64,000 bases of DNA from contig JAJUFH010000001.1 in NCBI GenBank assembly GCA_029266035.1, forward strand, positions 248,001-312,000, given 5' to 3'. Below the pieces are notes generated by a model. It was not told where the DNA came from. It saw nothing but the letters and a program-made list of their open reading frames with translations, and ran no database searches. This document shows, one piece after another, positions 55,074 to 64,000 of this stretch (position 1 is the stretch's first letter; each line of letters starts with the position of its first letter). Both the position numbers and the translations under genes were made by a program. This DNA is from Sinomicrobium sp. Its GTDB lineage: Bacteria; Bacteroidota; Bacteroidia; Flavobacteriales; Flavobacteriaceae.

Positions 55074-58000
55074 TCAGTCTTCAGCAGCCTTTTCCTCTAT
55101 TTTTTGTTGCATGAATTCGGTAGGAGTCATTCCGAAGTGCTTCTGAAAATTTCTACCAAAACTAGTCTGCGACTTATAGCCTACTCTTTCGGCTATCTGA
55201 TACATCCTGAGATCACTATTTTCGAGCAATTGAATCGCTTTTTTCAACCGGCTCATATTGATGAGTTCATTAGGAGATAACTTCGATATATCCTTGATTT
55301 TCCGATATAAAGTAGATCGGCTCATATGCATATATTCAGCCAATATATCGACACTGAGATCAGGATCTGCTAGGTTGTCGTCGATTACCTTGTCCAATTT
55401 GCCAAAAAAGGTTTTATCGTTATCTGAAACGACCATGGATTTCATATGAGCCAGGGGCGAACTGGAATAATGCCCCAAAATATGCTTTCTGTTTTCGATG
55501 AGATTGGAAATCTGCACCTTCAGATGTCCCATAGAAAAAGGTTTCGGAATATAAGCATCGGCACCCGATTCCAGTCCCTCGATTTTGGCATTCAGAGCAC
55601 TTTTTGCCGTGAGCAATATCACCGGAATATGGCTGGTTTTCACATCGTTTTTTATACGTTGACACAGTGCTATGCCGTCGAGCACAGGCATCATCACATC
55701 ACTAACCACCAGATGCACCTCTTTTTCAGATATCATCTCCCATGCCCGTTCTCCATTTTCAGCCATCTGTACATTGTATTCTTCCGACAGTTCACTATAC
55801 AGAAAGTCTGATAATTCTCGATTGTCTTCAGCAATAACTATACGTGCATTTTTTCTCTCTTCCCCTATAAAACTAACACTCTCGTCATCTGATTTGATTA
55901 CGGCATCAACCTCTTCCTTTACAAAGTCGGGCTCCATATCCTGATGAAGAGGAAGTCGTAACACAAATACATTGGTCATTTTTTCCTTTTCGTCCATAAA
56001 CAATGTCCCGTGGTGCAATTCGGTCAGAGAATAAGCCAGAGACAAGCCAATTCCACTACCGTGTTCCTTAACAGTTTCGGGAAGCCTGAAAAACGGTTCG
56101 AAAATCCGCTTCCTATGCTCGGGAGAGATCAGATGTCCGTCATTCTCAAAACGGATTAAAAAATCCTCTTTTTCCCTTCGGAGGGTTACACCTACTTCGC
56201 GATCAGAATATTTCACCGCATTGATAAACAAGTTGCTGAGAATTTTCTTCACAGCTTCTTCGTCTACATAAGCATAGATACTTCCGGTTTCAAACACTAA
56301 ATCGAAATGCAGTTGTCTCTCCCTGATCAACGGACTAAATCTCACATAGGTTTCCTCGACAAGCTCATTGATATTCACCTTAGTAAAGTTCAACTTTACA
56401 TGCTCCATTTCTGTCTTTCTAAAATCTAACAATTCGTTCACCAGATTGATAAGTCTAGAGGTGTTTTTTTGCATGATCTCTAGATTATGTGGGATTTCCG
56501 GCGAACGATAACTGCGATTGAGCAGTTTTTCAAGCGGACTTTTGATAAGGGTAAGTGGAGTCCTTATTTCATGAGCTACATTGGTAAAAAACTCTATCTT
56601 GGCTTGGTATATTTCCTTTTCCTTCTCGCTCTCCAACTGCTTTATTTTTCTGTTGTTACGAGCCTTGGTATAGCGGTGATAATAACGCAATAGAAGCCAA
56701 ACCAACAACACCAGCAACACGGCATACAACACATAAGCTATTTTACTTCCGAAAAATGAAGGCAAAACGCGGATAATAAGAAGATTGTTTTCCTCACTCC
56801 AAACTCCATAACTATTAAGGGCTTTTACCCTCAGGCGGTAGTCTCCTGGGGGAAGTTCGCTAAAACTCACGCGGTGGTCCTTTCCTAGCGATATCCATGC
56901 TTCATTCAGTCCTTCCAGCTTATACCAGTATTCCGTCATCTCCGGAGCCGTATAGCTCAAGGATACAAATTCCAGACTAAAGGTAGACTGGGTATTGCTC
57001 AGCGTAATCTCATCTGAAAACAGTAAAGACTTTGTCAAGGGAGAATCCTCTTCTCCCACTTCTACCTCCTGGTTATTGATGCGAATAGCCGTTACAAAAA
57101 CAGGAGATCGGTAATCGTTTTGTACAAAGCGGTTGGGGTTAAAGCGAATCAGTCCTTTTACACTTCCGAAATACATTTCCCCATCGGCTCCTTTAAAGGC
57201 AGAACTGTAGTTGAACTGATCGCTAAGCAATCCGTTCGATCTTGTATAAACCTGCATCTGCCCACTGTCGGGTGTAAATCTCACCAAACCGTTAGAGCTA
57301 CTCACCCATAGGTTTTTTTGATCGTCCTCCAACATAGAATAGGTAACATTAGAAGGAAGTCCATCTGTTCTAGTATATCGCTTAAACGTAGCTGAATCTT
57401 GCTGAAAAAGGTTGAGTCCATGCTCTGTGGTAACCCACAACCGTTGGGAAGAATCAACAAACAGACCGTTAATCACATTAGAACTAATACTGAGCGAATC
57501 ACTTCTGTCGTATCGGAAAACTCCCTTTTTACCCGTATTCGGATTAAAATAATAAAGTCCATCCCAATAAGTACCCGCCCATAGGGTACCGTACTGATCT
57601 TCAATCATACAGGTAAAGTGATAGGTCTCGGGAAAACCGTGTACAATCTCAAAAGTGTCGCGCTTGGGAATATACCTGTAAATCCCCGACGATGTAAGCA
57701 CATAGATTTCCTTTTGGCTGGTTTGGTAGATAAAAAAAATAAAATCACTTTTCAAATCTCCTCCTCCGTCCCCCGTGCCGTAATGCCTCACCACTTTCTC
57801 CGTACGGATATCCATGACATCCAATCCGTGTTCAAAAGTACCTACCCAAAGCTGATCACCCACTGGGAGCAATCCATGTATATTGTAATGAGAAAACCTA
57901 CCTTTCTCTCCTACGGAAGAATAATTCACAAATTTTCCCGTTTTCGGGTCAAACTTATTAAGTCCGGCATCTTCTGTCCCTATCCACAAGTTTCCATACT

Positions 58001-59051
58001 GATCCCTTTTGATTTCCCGCACCGCATTACCGCTTATCGAATTTTGTGCCACTTGCGGAAAATAGCGCTGTATAGGGGTATATTGTTCAGGGTAGTAATT
58101 CACTCCTCCAAAATAAGTACCTGCCCACATACCCTTTTCCCTATCCTTCACCAGGGTGTACACCGCATTGTCTGAAAGTGAATAGGGGTCGTTATAACTC
58201 TTTTCTAGATGTTCATAGGTGTTTTTGTCGAGATGATATACAAAAATTCCCGATTCTGTCGCTATCCACAGTTCGTTTTGACCCTTCATCACAAAATCCC
58301 GCACAAACAAGGGGTTTTCACCATCGTCCAGAAGTTTTATCAAACGACCCTCCAGCTGATTGTAAAGCAGGGCTCCGTGGTTCTTGGTTCCTATAAAAAG
58401 GGTATCCCGGCTCACCGTAGTGATGGCAGTGATAACTAGTTTTTCATCAATATCTCTAGCAAATTCCACTTTACTAAAAGAACTATTATCTGGCACATAC
58501 TTGTAAATAGCATCGGAAGAAGCTACATAAACCTCCCCTTTGTCATTACAGCTGATAAACTCTGAGTGAAACTGATTAAAAATCTCTTCTTTAAGTATAC
58601 TTCCTCCCTCTCCAACACCAATCCTGTAAAGGTTTCCGGCAGCGATATACCACAAGTTACCACTGGTATCACCCTTGATGTCTAATACGGGCTTATTGGT
58701 CGTACTCTTCACTAAATCGAAAGATTCGCTTTTCTCGTCGTAACGGTACAGACCAGTATCAGTTCCCACCCATATATAGTGCTTGTATTCTTCCAAACAT
58801 CTTATATAATTACTCCCTATGCCTTTTGGATTTCCGGATTCTCGCTGAAACCACTTAAAGCTATATCCGTCGTAGCGATTCAGACCATCTTTAGTTCCAA
58901 ACCACATAAAACCTTGGGAGTCCTGCAACATACAGATTACAGAATTATGAGATAAACCATCTTCAACCTGCAACTTTTTAAAAGTGCGATTCTGTGCAGT
59001 TAGTCCCATACTGGCCATAAAAAATGCCAAAAACAAACAATACCATTTCAT
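55074..59051 (-). CDS. Hybrid two-component sensor-regulator (HTCS) of a polysaccharide locus
   Basis: A one-protein two-component system of about 1325 residues. Signal peptide (MKWYCLFLAFFMASMGLTAQ), then two seven-bladed propellers of Reg_prop repeats (GLSHNSVICMLQDSQGFMWF and many GNLWIGTEDAGL-type units), a Y_Y_Y domain (YWYKLEGLNEAWISL), one membrane helix (IAYVLYAVLLVLLVWLLL), HisKA (FFTNVAHEIRTPLTLI), HATPase (LSNLFINAVKYS, SGIGLSLAYS), a receiver (VVSDVMMPVLDG) and an AraC helix-turn-helix at the end. It senses a sugar fragment in the periplasm and activates the divergent susC-susD. Start moved to the signal peptide. Confidence 0.96.
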   Translation of the reverse strand: MKWYCLFLAFFMASMGLTAQNRTFKKLQVEDGLSHNSVICMLQDSQGFMWFGTKDGLNRYDGYSFKWFQRESGNPKGIGSNYIRCLEEYKHYIWVGTDTGLYRYDEKSESFDLVKSTTNKPVLDIKGDTSGNLWYIAAGNLYRIGVGEGGSILKEEIFNQFHSEFISCNDKGEVYVASSDAIYKYVPDNSSFSKVEFARDIDEKLVITAITTVSRDTLFIGTKNHGALLYNQLEGRLIKLLDDGENPLFVRDFVMKGQNELWIATESGIFVYHLDKNTYEHLEKSYNDPYSLSDNAVYTLVKDREKGMWAGTYFGGVNYYPEQYTPIQRYFPQVAQNSISGNAVREIKRDQYGNLWIGTEDAGLNKFDPKTGKFVNYSSVGEKGRFSHYNIHGLLPVGDQLWVGTFEHGLDVMDIRTEKVVRHYGTGDGGGDLKSDFIFFIYQTSQKEIYVLTSSGIYRYIPKRDTFEIVHGFPETYHFTCMIEDQYGTLWAGTYWDGLYYFNPNTGKKGVFRYDRSDSLSISSNVINGLFVDSSQRLWVTTEHGLNLFQQDSATFKRYTRTDGLPSNVTYSMLEDDQKNLWVSSSNGLVRFTPDSGQMQVYTRSNGLLSDQFNYSSAFKGADGEMYFGSVKGLIRFNPNRFVQNDYRSPVFVTAIRINNQEVEVGEEDSPLTKSLLFSDEITLSNTQSTFSLEFVSLSYTAPEMTEYWYKLEGLNEAWISLGKDHRVSFSELPPGDYRLRVKALNSYGVWSEENNLLIIRVLPSFFGSKIAYVLYAVLLVLLVWLLLRYYHRYTKARNNRKIKQLESEKEKEIYQAKIEFFTNVAHEIRTPLTLIKSPLEKLLNRSYRSPEIPHNLEIMQKNTSRLINLVNELLDFRKTEMEHVKLNFTKVNINELVEETYVRFSPLIRERQLHFDLVFETGSIYAYVDEEAVKKILSNLFINAVKYSDREVGVTLRREKEDFLIRFENDGHLISPEHRKRIFEPFFRLPETVKEHGSGIGLSLAYSLTELHHGTLFMDEKEKMTNVFVLRLPLHQDMEPDFVKEEVDAVIKSDDESVSFIGEERKNARIVIAEDNRELSDFLYSELSEEYNVQMAENGERAWEMISEKEVHLVVSDVMMPVLDGIALCQRIKNDVKTSHIPVILLTAKSALNAKIEGLESGADAYIPKPFSMGHLKVQISNLIENRKHILGHYSSSPLAHMKSMVVSDNDKTFFGKLDKVIDDNLADPDLSVDILAEYMHMSRSTLYRKIKDISKLSPNELINMSRLKKAIQLLENSDLRMYQIAERVGYKSQTSFGRNFQKHFGMTPTEFMQQKIEEKAAED

Positions 59052-59192
59052 ACCTCTACAAATCAACTCAATTCTCTTAAAAAGAAGGTTTACAAATTGT
59101 CTCATTTTTAAACAAATCATTCCATTACCCCTCTTTAGACATTAAAGCATGTTAAAATGAATCTATTTGAATAAATATTGAGACAGTTGTAC

Positions 59193-59239
59193 CATATCGC
59201 TTTGACGCAAAATCGATTACATTTGAAATATGCGATATG
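59193..59239. promoter_or_regulatory. Inverted repeat in the HTCS-susC gap
   Basis: CATATCGC (59193-59200) and GCGATATG (59232-59239) are perfect inverted 8-mers 31 bp apart in the 357-bp divergent gap (59052-59408). They are placed where the HTCS AraC domain could bind upstream of susC. The rest of the gap is AT-rich; a TAAGGTTTG near 59326 looks like a -7 box with one base too many. No gene is seen. Confidence 0.4.
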
Positions 59240-59408
59240 ACAAAAATTAAACTATTTATTTAAGGATAAAAACAAAAAAAATATTTTTTTATCACAAATT
59301 GACAATAAGTCTTTTGCCCTATCGATAAGGTTTGGATAATTAGGGCGCAATTCATTCGACAGATCGTTTCACTAAAGCACGTAACCGAAAAATCAAAATT
59401 CAGATACC

Positions 59409-62400
59409 ATGAAAATCAAACTCAATTCAAAAACCGGTTTCAGGATTATCTTCTTCCTGACTGTTTTGTGGGGGCAGTGTGCCCTTGCCCAGCAGACGAC
59501 AGTATCCGGAACCGTTACCGATGCAGACGGTATTCCCATTCCCTTTGTAAACATTATAGTAAAGGGCAGTAGTACCGGGACATCGGCAGATATGGATGGG
59601 AATTATTCTATCCCTGCTGCACCCGACGCCACTCTGGTCTTTAGCTATGTCGGATTCAAAACACAAGAAATAGAGGTAAACAACAGGATACAGATTAACC
59701 TGCAGCTGCAGGAAGATGTATCTGCACTTGAAGAAGTTGTAGTTGTAGGATACGGAACCCAGCAGAAAAAGGACCTCACCAGTGCGATATCTCTGGTAAA
59801 ATCGGAGCAGATACAGAAGCGGCAAACTACTACCGTAGCCGAAGGATTACAGGGGCTGGCTCCCGGGGTGAACGTACGTGGAGGAGGACAACCCGGACAG
59901 GAAGCTACCATCCAGATCAGGGGACTCAAAAACCTTCAGAGCGCCAATCCGCTATATGTGATCGACGGATTGATCACTACGGCCAACAGGGACTTCAACC
60001 CCAACGATATCGAATCCATACAAATACTAAAAGATGCTGCAGCTGCAGCCATCTACGGATCGAGAGCCGCTAATGGGGTGGTTATCATCACTACCAAAAA
60101 AGGAAAACAGGGACCTCTGCAGGTCACTGCCAGCTCTAAGATGAGCCTTACCTCGGTACCCCGATACGACCTTGCCGGACAGGAAGAATTTGTGCGATTG
60201 AACAATATGGCTTACGACAATGCAGGAGAACCTCGCCAAAACCTTGATCTTAGTGTAAATACCGACTGGCAAGATGTGGTGTTCCGAACCGGACTGATAC
60301 AAGACCACAATGTCAGCTTCTCTGGAGGAGGTGAAAATTCTTCCTACTTCATCTCAGCAAACTACTTTGGAAATAAGGGAACCGTTATAGACACAGATTT
60401 CGATCGAGTTTCACTCCGGGTAAACACCAGTGGTAAAAAAGGGATTTTCAGCGTAGGAGAAAATCTGGCTCTATCCAACGCTAAAACCAATGAAATTGGA
60501 AGTCCAGCAGCCGACAGGGGAAATCCTTTTATAGATGTTATAAGAATGTTCCCCACCGTGCCCGTATACGACGAAAACAACCCCGGAGGATACGGTTATG
60601 GAAAACCCGACGTAGCCAATACCTTTGGCGCAAATCCAGTTGCCATTGCCAATCTGATAGATCAGGAAATGGAAAACTTCAGAATAAGAGGAAATCTTTG
60701 GGCCGAAATAGACCCCTTCCCCTTTTTAAAATACCGATTTAATTTTGGGTATGAGACTAGTTTTGACAACTATTTTTATCTGAGAAGAAAAGGGAACTGG
60801 ACTATGAACCAGGCCGATGAGCCGTCGATGACCAATCAGAACAAGGCACAGTCGATGACTACTCTGATCGAAAACACCATTTCTTTCAATAAAGATTTCG
60901 GAAAACACCATGTCAATCTCGTGGCAGGAATGACCTACCAAAAGGACCGCTACGAACAAATCAACGGTACCAAGAGAAACCTCTTGACCAATCCGAATAC
61001 CGGATCTTACTTCGATGTATTAGACCTTGGGAGTGAAGGTGTAGTAGGCGGATTCCGCAACGAATCTGTCCTGATCTCCTATCTCGGAAGATTGGAGTAC
61101 AATTACGACAATCGCTATCTCTTAAACGCAGTATTTCGCCGGGATGGTTCATCTAAATTTAGTGACACTCACAAGTGGGGCAATTTTCCGTCCATCTCCG
61201 CAGGATGGAGAATTAGCAATGAAAAATTCTTCGACCTCAAAGATGTCAGCGATCTGAAACTGAGATTGAGTTACGGAGAACTCGGAAGTGGTAACATTCC
61301 GGATTACGAATACATGATATTTATCAACACTTTAGGGTCTATGGTTGCAGGAAAAGATCAAGTTCTGTATCCCGCTGCAACCCAAATAAGACTGGCAAAT
61401 CCTGAACTTAGATGGGAAACACTTAAACAAACCAATATCGGGATCGATTTAGGTTTGTTTGACAACAGCCTCCAGATCACCGCCGATTACTTTATTGCGA
61501 GAACAGAAGATGTACTCTTCGGCTTCCCTATCCTCCTTTCTACAGGTAATGATGGAGGAAATCCCATCACCAATGCTGCAACGGTAGAAAACAAAGGATT
61601 TGAATTCAACGCCGCCTACAATCATGTAGTCAATGACGATTTCAGTTTTAACGCTTCTATAAATTTTAACACACTGAAAAACAAACTCATAAAACTCGGT
61701 AATGGCTTTAACGAAAGCATACAGGGCAATACAGTAACCCGCGCTGGACAACCAGTTGGAATGTGGTATGTATTGCAAACCGACGGACTTTTCCAAAGTG
61801 CTGAAGAAGTGAGTAATTACACAAATTCTGAAGGCAAGATTATCATGCCCGATGCACAACCCGGTGATATCCGCTTTGTAGACCTCAACGACGACGGACA
61901 GATCACTAACGAAGACAAAGATGTAGTAGACAGTCCTTGGCCTGATTTTGAAATGGGCTTTAATGCAGGAGCACAATACAAGAACTTCGACTTCTCCATG
62001 AACTGGATTGGTTCTTTTGGCGCCACTGTGTACAACGGTTTCAGAAGTACAGTAGACCGCTTTGACGACGATACCAATTACCGTTCGGGCATACAGCCCT
62101 GGACTCCGGAAAACCCGGATACCAATTTCCCTAGAGTAGTAAAAGGAACCTCCTTAAACGCCCGAGGCGACAGTGATCGCTGGTTGGAAGACGGTAGTTT
62201 CGTACGATTAAAATATATAGGAGTCGGATATAATGTACCAAACCAAGTGCTAGAGAAGATAGGTTTTTCTAAGCTGAGAATAAGTTTATCTGGACAAAAC
62301 CTCTTGACCTTCACCAAATACGGCGGTCTCGATCCGGAATTCAGCAATAGCAATCCCTTCCAAAGGGGAGTAGACTTCGGAGCATTCCCTAATTTGAGAA

Positions 62401-62432
62401 CCTATTCTATAGGAGTTGAACTCGGTTTCTAA
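59409..62432 (+). CDS. susC: SusC/RagA-type TonB-linked outer-membrane transporter
   Basis: A 1007-residue nutrient importer. Signal peptide (FRIIFFLTVLWGQCALAQ), carboxypeptidase-regulatory-like domain (TTVSGTVTDADGIPIPFVNI, FSYVGFKTQEIEV), TonB box region (LEEVVVVGYGTQQKKDLTSA), plug (PGVNVRGGGQPGQEATIQIR, IYGSRAANGVVIITTKKGK) and barrel ending RTYSIGVELGF. It works with the SusD lipoprotein, 12 bp downstream, as a lidded uptake gate for oligosaccharides or peptides. The HTCS encoded divergently should control it. The substrate is not visible because the enzymes lie beyond the window. Confidence 0.97.
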   Translation: MKIKLNSKTGFRIIFFLTVLWGQCALAQQTTVSGTVTDADGIPIPFVNIIVKGSSTGTSADMDGNYSIPAAPDATLVFSYVGFKTQEIEVNNRIQINLQLQEDVSALEEVVVVGYGTQQKKDLTSAISLVKSEQIQKRQTTTVAEGLQGLAPGVNVRGGGQPGQEATIQIRGLKNLQSANPLYVIDGLITTANRDFNPNDIESIQILKDAAAAAIYGSRAANGVVIITTKKGKQGPLQVTASSKMSLTSVPRYDLAGQEEFVRLNNMAYDNAGEPRQNLDLSVNTDWQDVVFRTGLIQDHNVSFSGGGENSSYFISANYFGNKGTVIDTDFDRVSLRVNTSGKKGIFSVGENLALSNAKTNEIGSPAADRGNPFIDVIRMFPTVPVYDENNPGGYGYGKPDVANTFGANPVAIANLIDQEMENFRIRGNLWAEIDPFPFLKYRFNFGYETSFDNYFYLRRKGNWTMNQADEPSMTNQNKAQSMTTLIENTISFNKDFGKHHVNLVAGMTYQKDRYEQINGTKRNLLTNPNTGSYFDVLDLGSEGVVGGFRNESVLISYLGRLEYNYDNRYLLNAVFRRDGSSKFSDTHKWGNFPSISAGWRISNEKFFDLKDVSDLKLRLSYGELGSGNIPDYEYMIFINTLGSMVAGKDQVLYPAATQIRLANPELRWETLKQTNIGIDLGLFDNSLQITADYFIARTEDVLFGFPILLSTGNDGGNPITNAATVENKGFEFNAAYNHVVNDDFSFNASINFNTLKNKLIKLGNGFNESIQGNTVTRAGQPVGMWYVLQTDGLFQSAEEVSNYTNSEGKIIMPDAQPGDIRFVDLNDDGQITNEDKDVVDSPWPDFEMGFNAGAQYKNFDFSMNWIGSFGATVYNGFRSTVDRFDDDTNYRSGIQPWTPENPDTNFPRVVKGTSLNARGDSDRWLEDGSFVRLKYIGVGYNVPNQVLEKIGFSKLRISLSGQNLLTFTKYGGLDPEFSNSNPFQRGVDFGAFPNLRTYSIGVELGF

Positions 62433-62444
62433 AACAGTATTATC

Positions 62445-63968
62445 ATGAAAAAAACAACAACACTCAGTATATTAGCATCCTGCCTTCTGGCAATGTTTTC
62501 CTGTGAAAACGACCTCGATGTCGAGAACCCTAATTCGTTGACCGTAGATCAGTTTTGGCAAACACCAGAAGACGCTCAGCAAGGAGTCAATTCTATTTAT
62601 GCCATGTTTTACAAAGACGGAACATGGGCGAGATGGATGTATTTTCGATTAGACCTCACTTCAGATGAAGGTTTTAGTAAAAGTCCGTGGGTAGAACTTG
62701 CCGACTGGACCCGTTTTTCCTATATCAATTACGATTTCTGGGAAGGCAACAACGTGACTTGGAGGGATAATTACAAGGCTATTTTCCGAGCTAATCAGGT
62801 GCTCGCTTATGTGCCTGACATTGAATTTTCTGATGAACACAAAAAGCAGGAACTTCTCGGAGAGGCCAAATTTATGAGAGGATTTTACTATTATTACACC
62901 GCCCTACTTTGGGAAAACATACCCATTGTACTCAATCCTTCTACTACAACTGAACTTCCAAAACAAGCTACTTTGGAAGAAGTACACCAGCAGATTGAAG
63001 CAGACTTAAACGATGCTTTCAACGCCTTACCTCCACAGTGGGATGACGCCAATCTCGGACGCCCTACCAAAGGGGCTGCCAAAGCCATGCTCGCCAAATT
63101 GTACATGCAACAACACCAGTGGGAGAAGGCTGAGGCAGCGCTGGCATACCTCATCAGCGGAGAAGGAGCTCTTTACAGTCTGGTAAACAACTTTGCCGAT
63201 AACTTTACCGCCGCAAACGAAAACAACTCTGAATCGGTCTTTGAAATACAATATGGCGATCACAATCTGGGAGGTACGGGAGAAACTCAAGATGCTGCAG
63301 TGTCTACAACCCGTTCGCAGTTTTTCGCACCTAGAAATATCGGGTGGTCTGACGGGCAGGCCAGATTTTGGCTGGTAGATGCCTTTAAGCAGGAAAAAAC
63401 CGCTGATGATAAGATCGATGAAAGATTGAGGTATAGCCTGTACTACCCCGATCTCACTGCCGACTTTGGCGATCTAATTTACGGCAGGGAATGGGAATGG
63501 GACGATGACGAATGCTGGTTTAGAAAGTACCAGAGAAATGACAGAACTACTGAAGACTACTTTAACCCCATCAATTATCGTCTGATTCGATATGCCGATA
63601 TTCTATTGCGTTATGCCGAGGTGCTCAACGAACTGGGCAGAACTTCAGAAGCCTATACTTATGTAGACCAGGTACGGGAAAGAGCAGGAATGCGACCTCT
63701 AGCAGAAGCCTATCCCTCCATCGGCAACGACAAACAGGCCTTCTTAGAAAGACTAAAAACAGAACGCGTACTGGAATTGGTAGGGGAAAGCGTTCGTTGG
63801 GAAGACTTGAAACGCTGGGGCGATCTTGATTCTCAGGCAGCTGTAGATGAAATTGCAAAAAGAGATCCCGATTTCGAGAATTTTGAAGTGGGGAAACACA
63901 TCAGAATGCCTATTCCGTTATCTGATGTAAATAACAATCCCAATCTCGATCAGAACCCGGATTATTAA
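62445..63968 (+). CDS. susD: SusD/RagB-type surface lipoprotein
   Basis: A 507-residue surface glycan-binding lid of the SusC transporter. Lipobox LLAMFSCENDLD, then the SusD-like N-terminal domain (VENPNSLTVDQFWQTPEDAQ) and TPR-like helices (GEAKFMRGFYYYYTALLWEN, RPTKGAAKAMLAKLYMQ), and the C-terminal RagB domain (RYADILLRYAEVLNELGRTS; ERVLELVGESVRWEDLKRWG). It ends with the typical NPNLDQNPDY. Complete in the window. Directly follows susC. Confidence 0.96.
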   Translation: MKKTTTLSILASCLLAMFSCENDLDVENPNSLTVDQFWQTPEDAQQGVNSIYAMFYKDGTWARWMYFRLDLTSDEGFSKSPWVELADWTRFSYINYDFWEGNNVTWRDNYKAIFRANQVLAYVPDIEFSDEHKKQELLGEAKFMRGFYYYYTALLWENIPIVLNPSTTTELPKQATLEEVHQQIEADLNDAFNALPPQWDDANLGRPTKGAAKAMLAKLYMQQHQWEKAEAALAYLISGEGALYSLVNNFADNFTAANENNSESVFEIQYGDHNLGGTGETQDAAVSTTRSQFFAPRNIGWSDGQARFWLVDAFKQEKTADDKIDERLRYSLYYPDLTADFGDLIYGREWEWDDDECWFRKYQRNDRTTEDYFNPINYRLIRYADILLRYAEVLNELGRTSEAYTYVDQVRERAGMRPLAEAYPSIGNDKQAFLERLKTERVLELVGESVRWEDLKRWGDLDSQAAVDEIAKRDPDFENFEVGKHIRMPIPLSDVNNNPNLDQNPDY

Positions 63969-64000
63969 TTGAAGAACACAAAGCCTATGATCAACTTACC

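Noticed and set aside
59326..59334. TAAGGTTTG as the susC -7 box
   Set aside because: Spacing between TA and TTTG is one base too long and no well-placed -33 element is present, so it is mentioned but not listed as a promoter.
63987..64000. ATG at 63987, possibly the start of the gene after susD
   Set aside because: Only four codons are visible before the window ends, so no call is supported.

Overview
The window comes from a Bacteroidota chromosome, most likely a marine-type member of the Flavobacteriaceae. The evidence is the gldK-gldL-gldM block of the type IX secretion and gliding machinery, a SusC/SusD pair with a hybrid two-component regulator, a FecI/FecR-controlled TonB receptor, the TAnnTTTG type of -7 promoter box in front of many genes, and family-typical neighbours (topA beside gldK, DUF2061 beside cysH, DUF3347 copper proteins). 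No rRNA, tRNA, CRISPR array or intact insertion sequence was seen.

Layout. 1-4.0 kb: the 3' part of an ECF sigma factor, its FecR anti-sigma factor and an STN-type TonB-dependent receptor (+ strand). A 138-bp imperfect palindrome lies between this unit and the convergent next one. 4.2-12.8 kb (- strand): a six-gene iron/heme-type operon, in transcription order TonB receptor, HmuY-like lipoprotein, DUF6607 protein, exported ankyrin-repeat protein, DUF2271 protein, and a PepSY-flavodoxin-ferredoxin reductase fusion. A near-palindromic operator abuts its -7 box. 13-19.7 kb (- strand): argS, cysH with DUF2061, an Rrf2 regulator, two guanidino-modifying hydrolases (CtlX and DDAH type) and citrate synthase. 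19.8-27.4 kb (- strand): topA, a ureohydrolase-fold protein lacking half its metal ligands, then gldK, gldL and gldM; gldN is not in its usual place. 27.6-34.5 kb (+ strand): miaB, a sigma54 activator, lptE, a TPR protein, secG, groES and groEL. 34.6-45.8 kb (- strand): a copper-defence cluster comprising an interrupted HYC_CC_PP-type gene, cusA, an outer-membrane channel gene, cusB, DUF3347, an AraC regulator with an HMA-like metal-binding N-terminus, and copA. 45.9-55 kb: mixed housekeeping and accessory genes (fRMsr, DUF3999/DUF2339, YhcG-type nuclease, YkgJ, methyltransferase, a Fic remnant, HerA-like ATPase, queE). 55-64 kb: a hybrid two-component sensor divergent from susC and susD, the start of a polysaccharide-utilisation locus cut by the window edge.

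How the parts work together. The 4.2-12.8 kb operon reads as one path: a receptor and a surface lipoprotein capture heme or an iron chelate, and an inner-membrane NADPH-to-heme electron conduit (PepSY fusion) could feed electrons to a periplasmic DUF2271 protein that carries an ApbE-type flavinylation motif, allowing reductive handling of the cargo. The copper cluster pairs cytosolic export (CopA) with periplasmic export (CusCBA), and a probable copper-sensing AraC regulator with a 21-bp-phased direct repeat in front of copA. The most unusual points are the DUF2271/PepSY reductase operon, the AraC-HMA regulator with its phased sites, the gldK-adjacent ureohydrolase with lost ligands, the absent gldN, and a sigma54-like promoter before groES.
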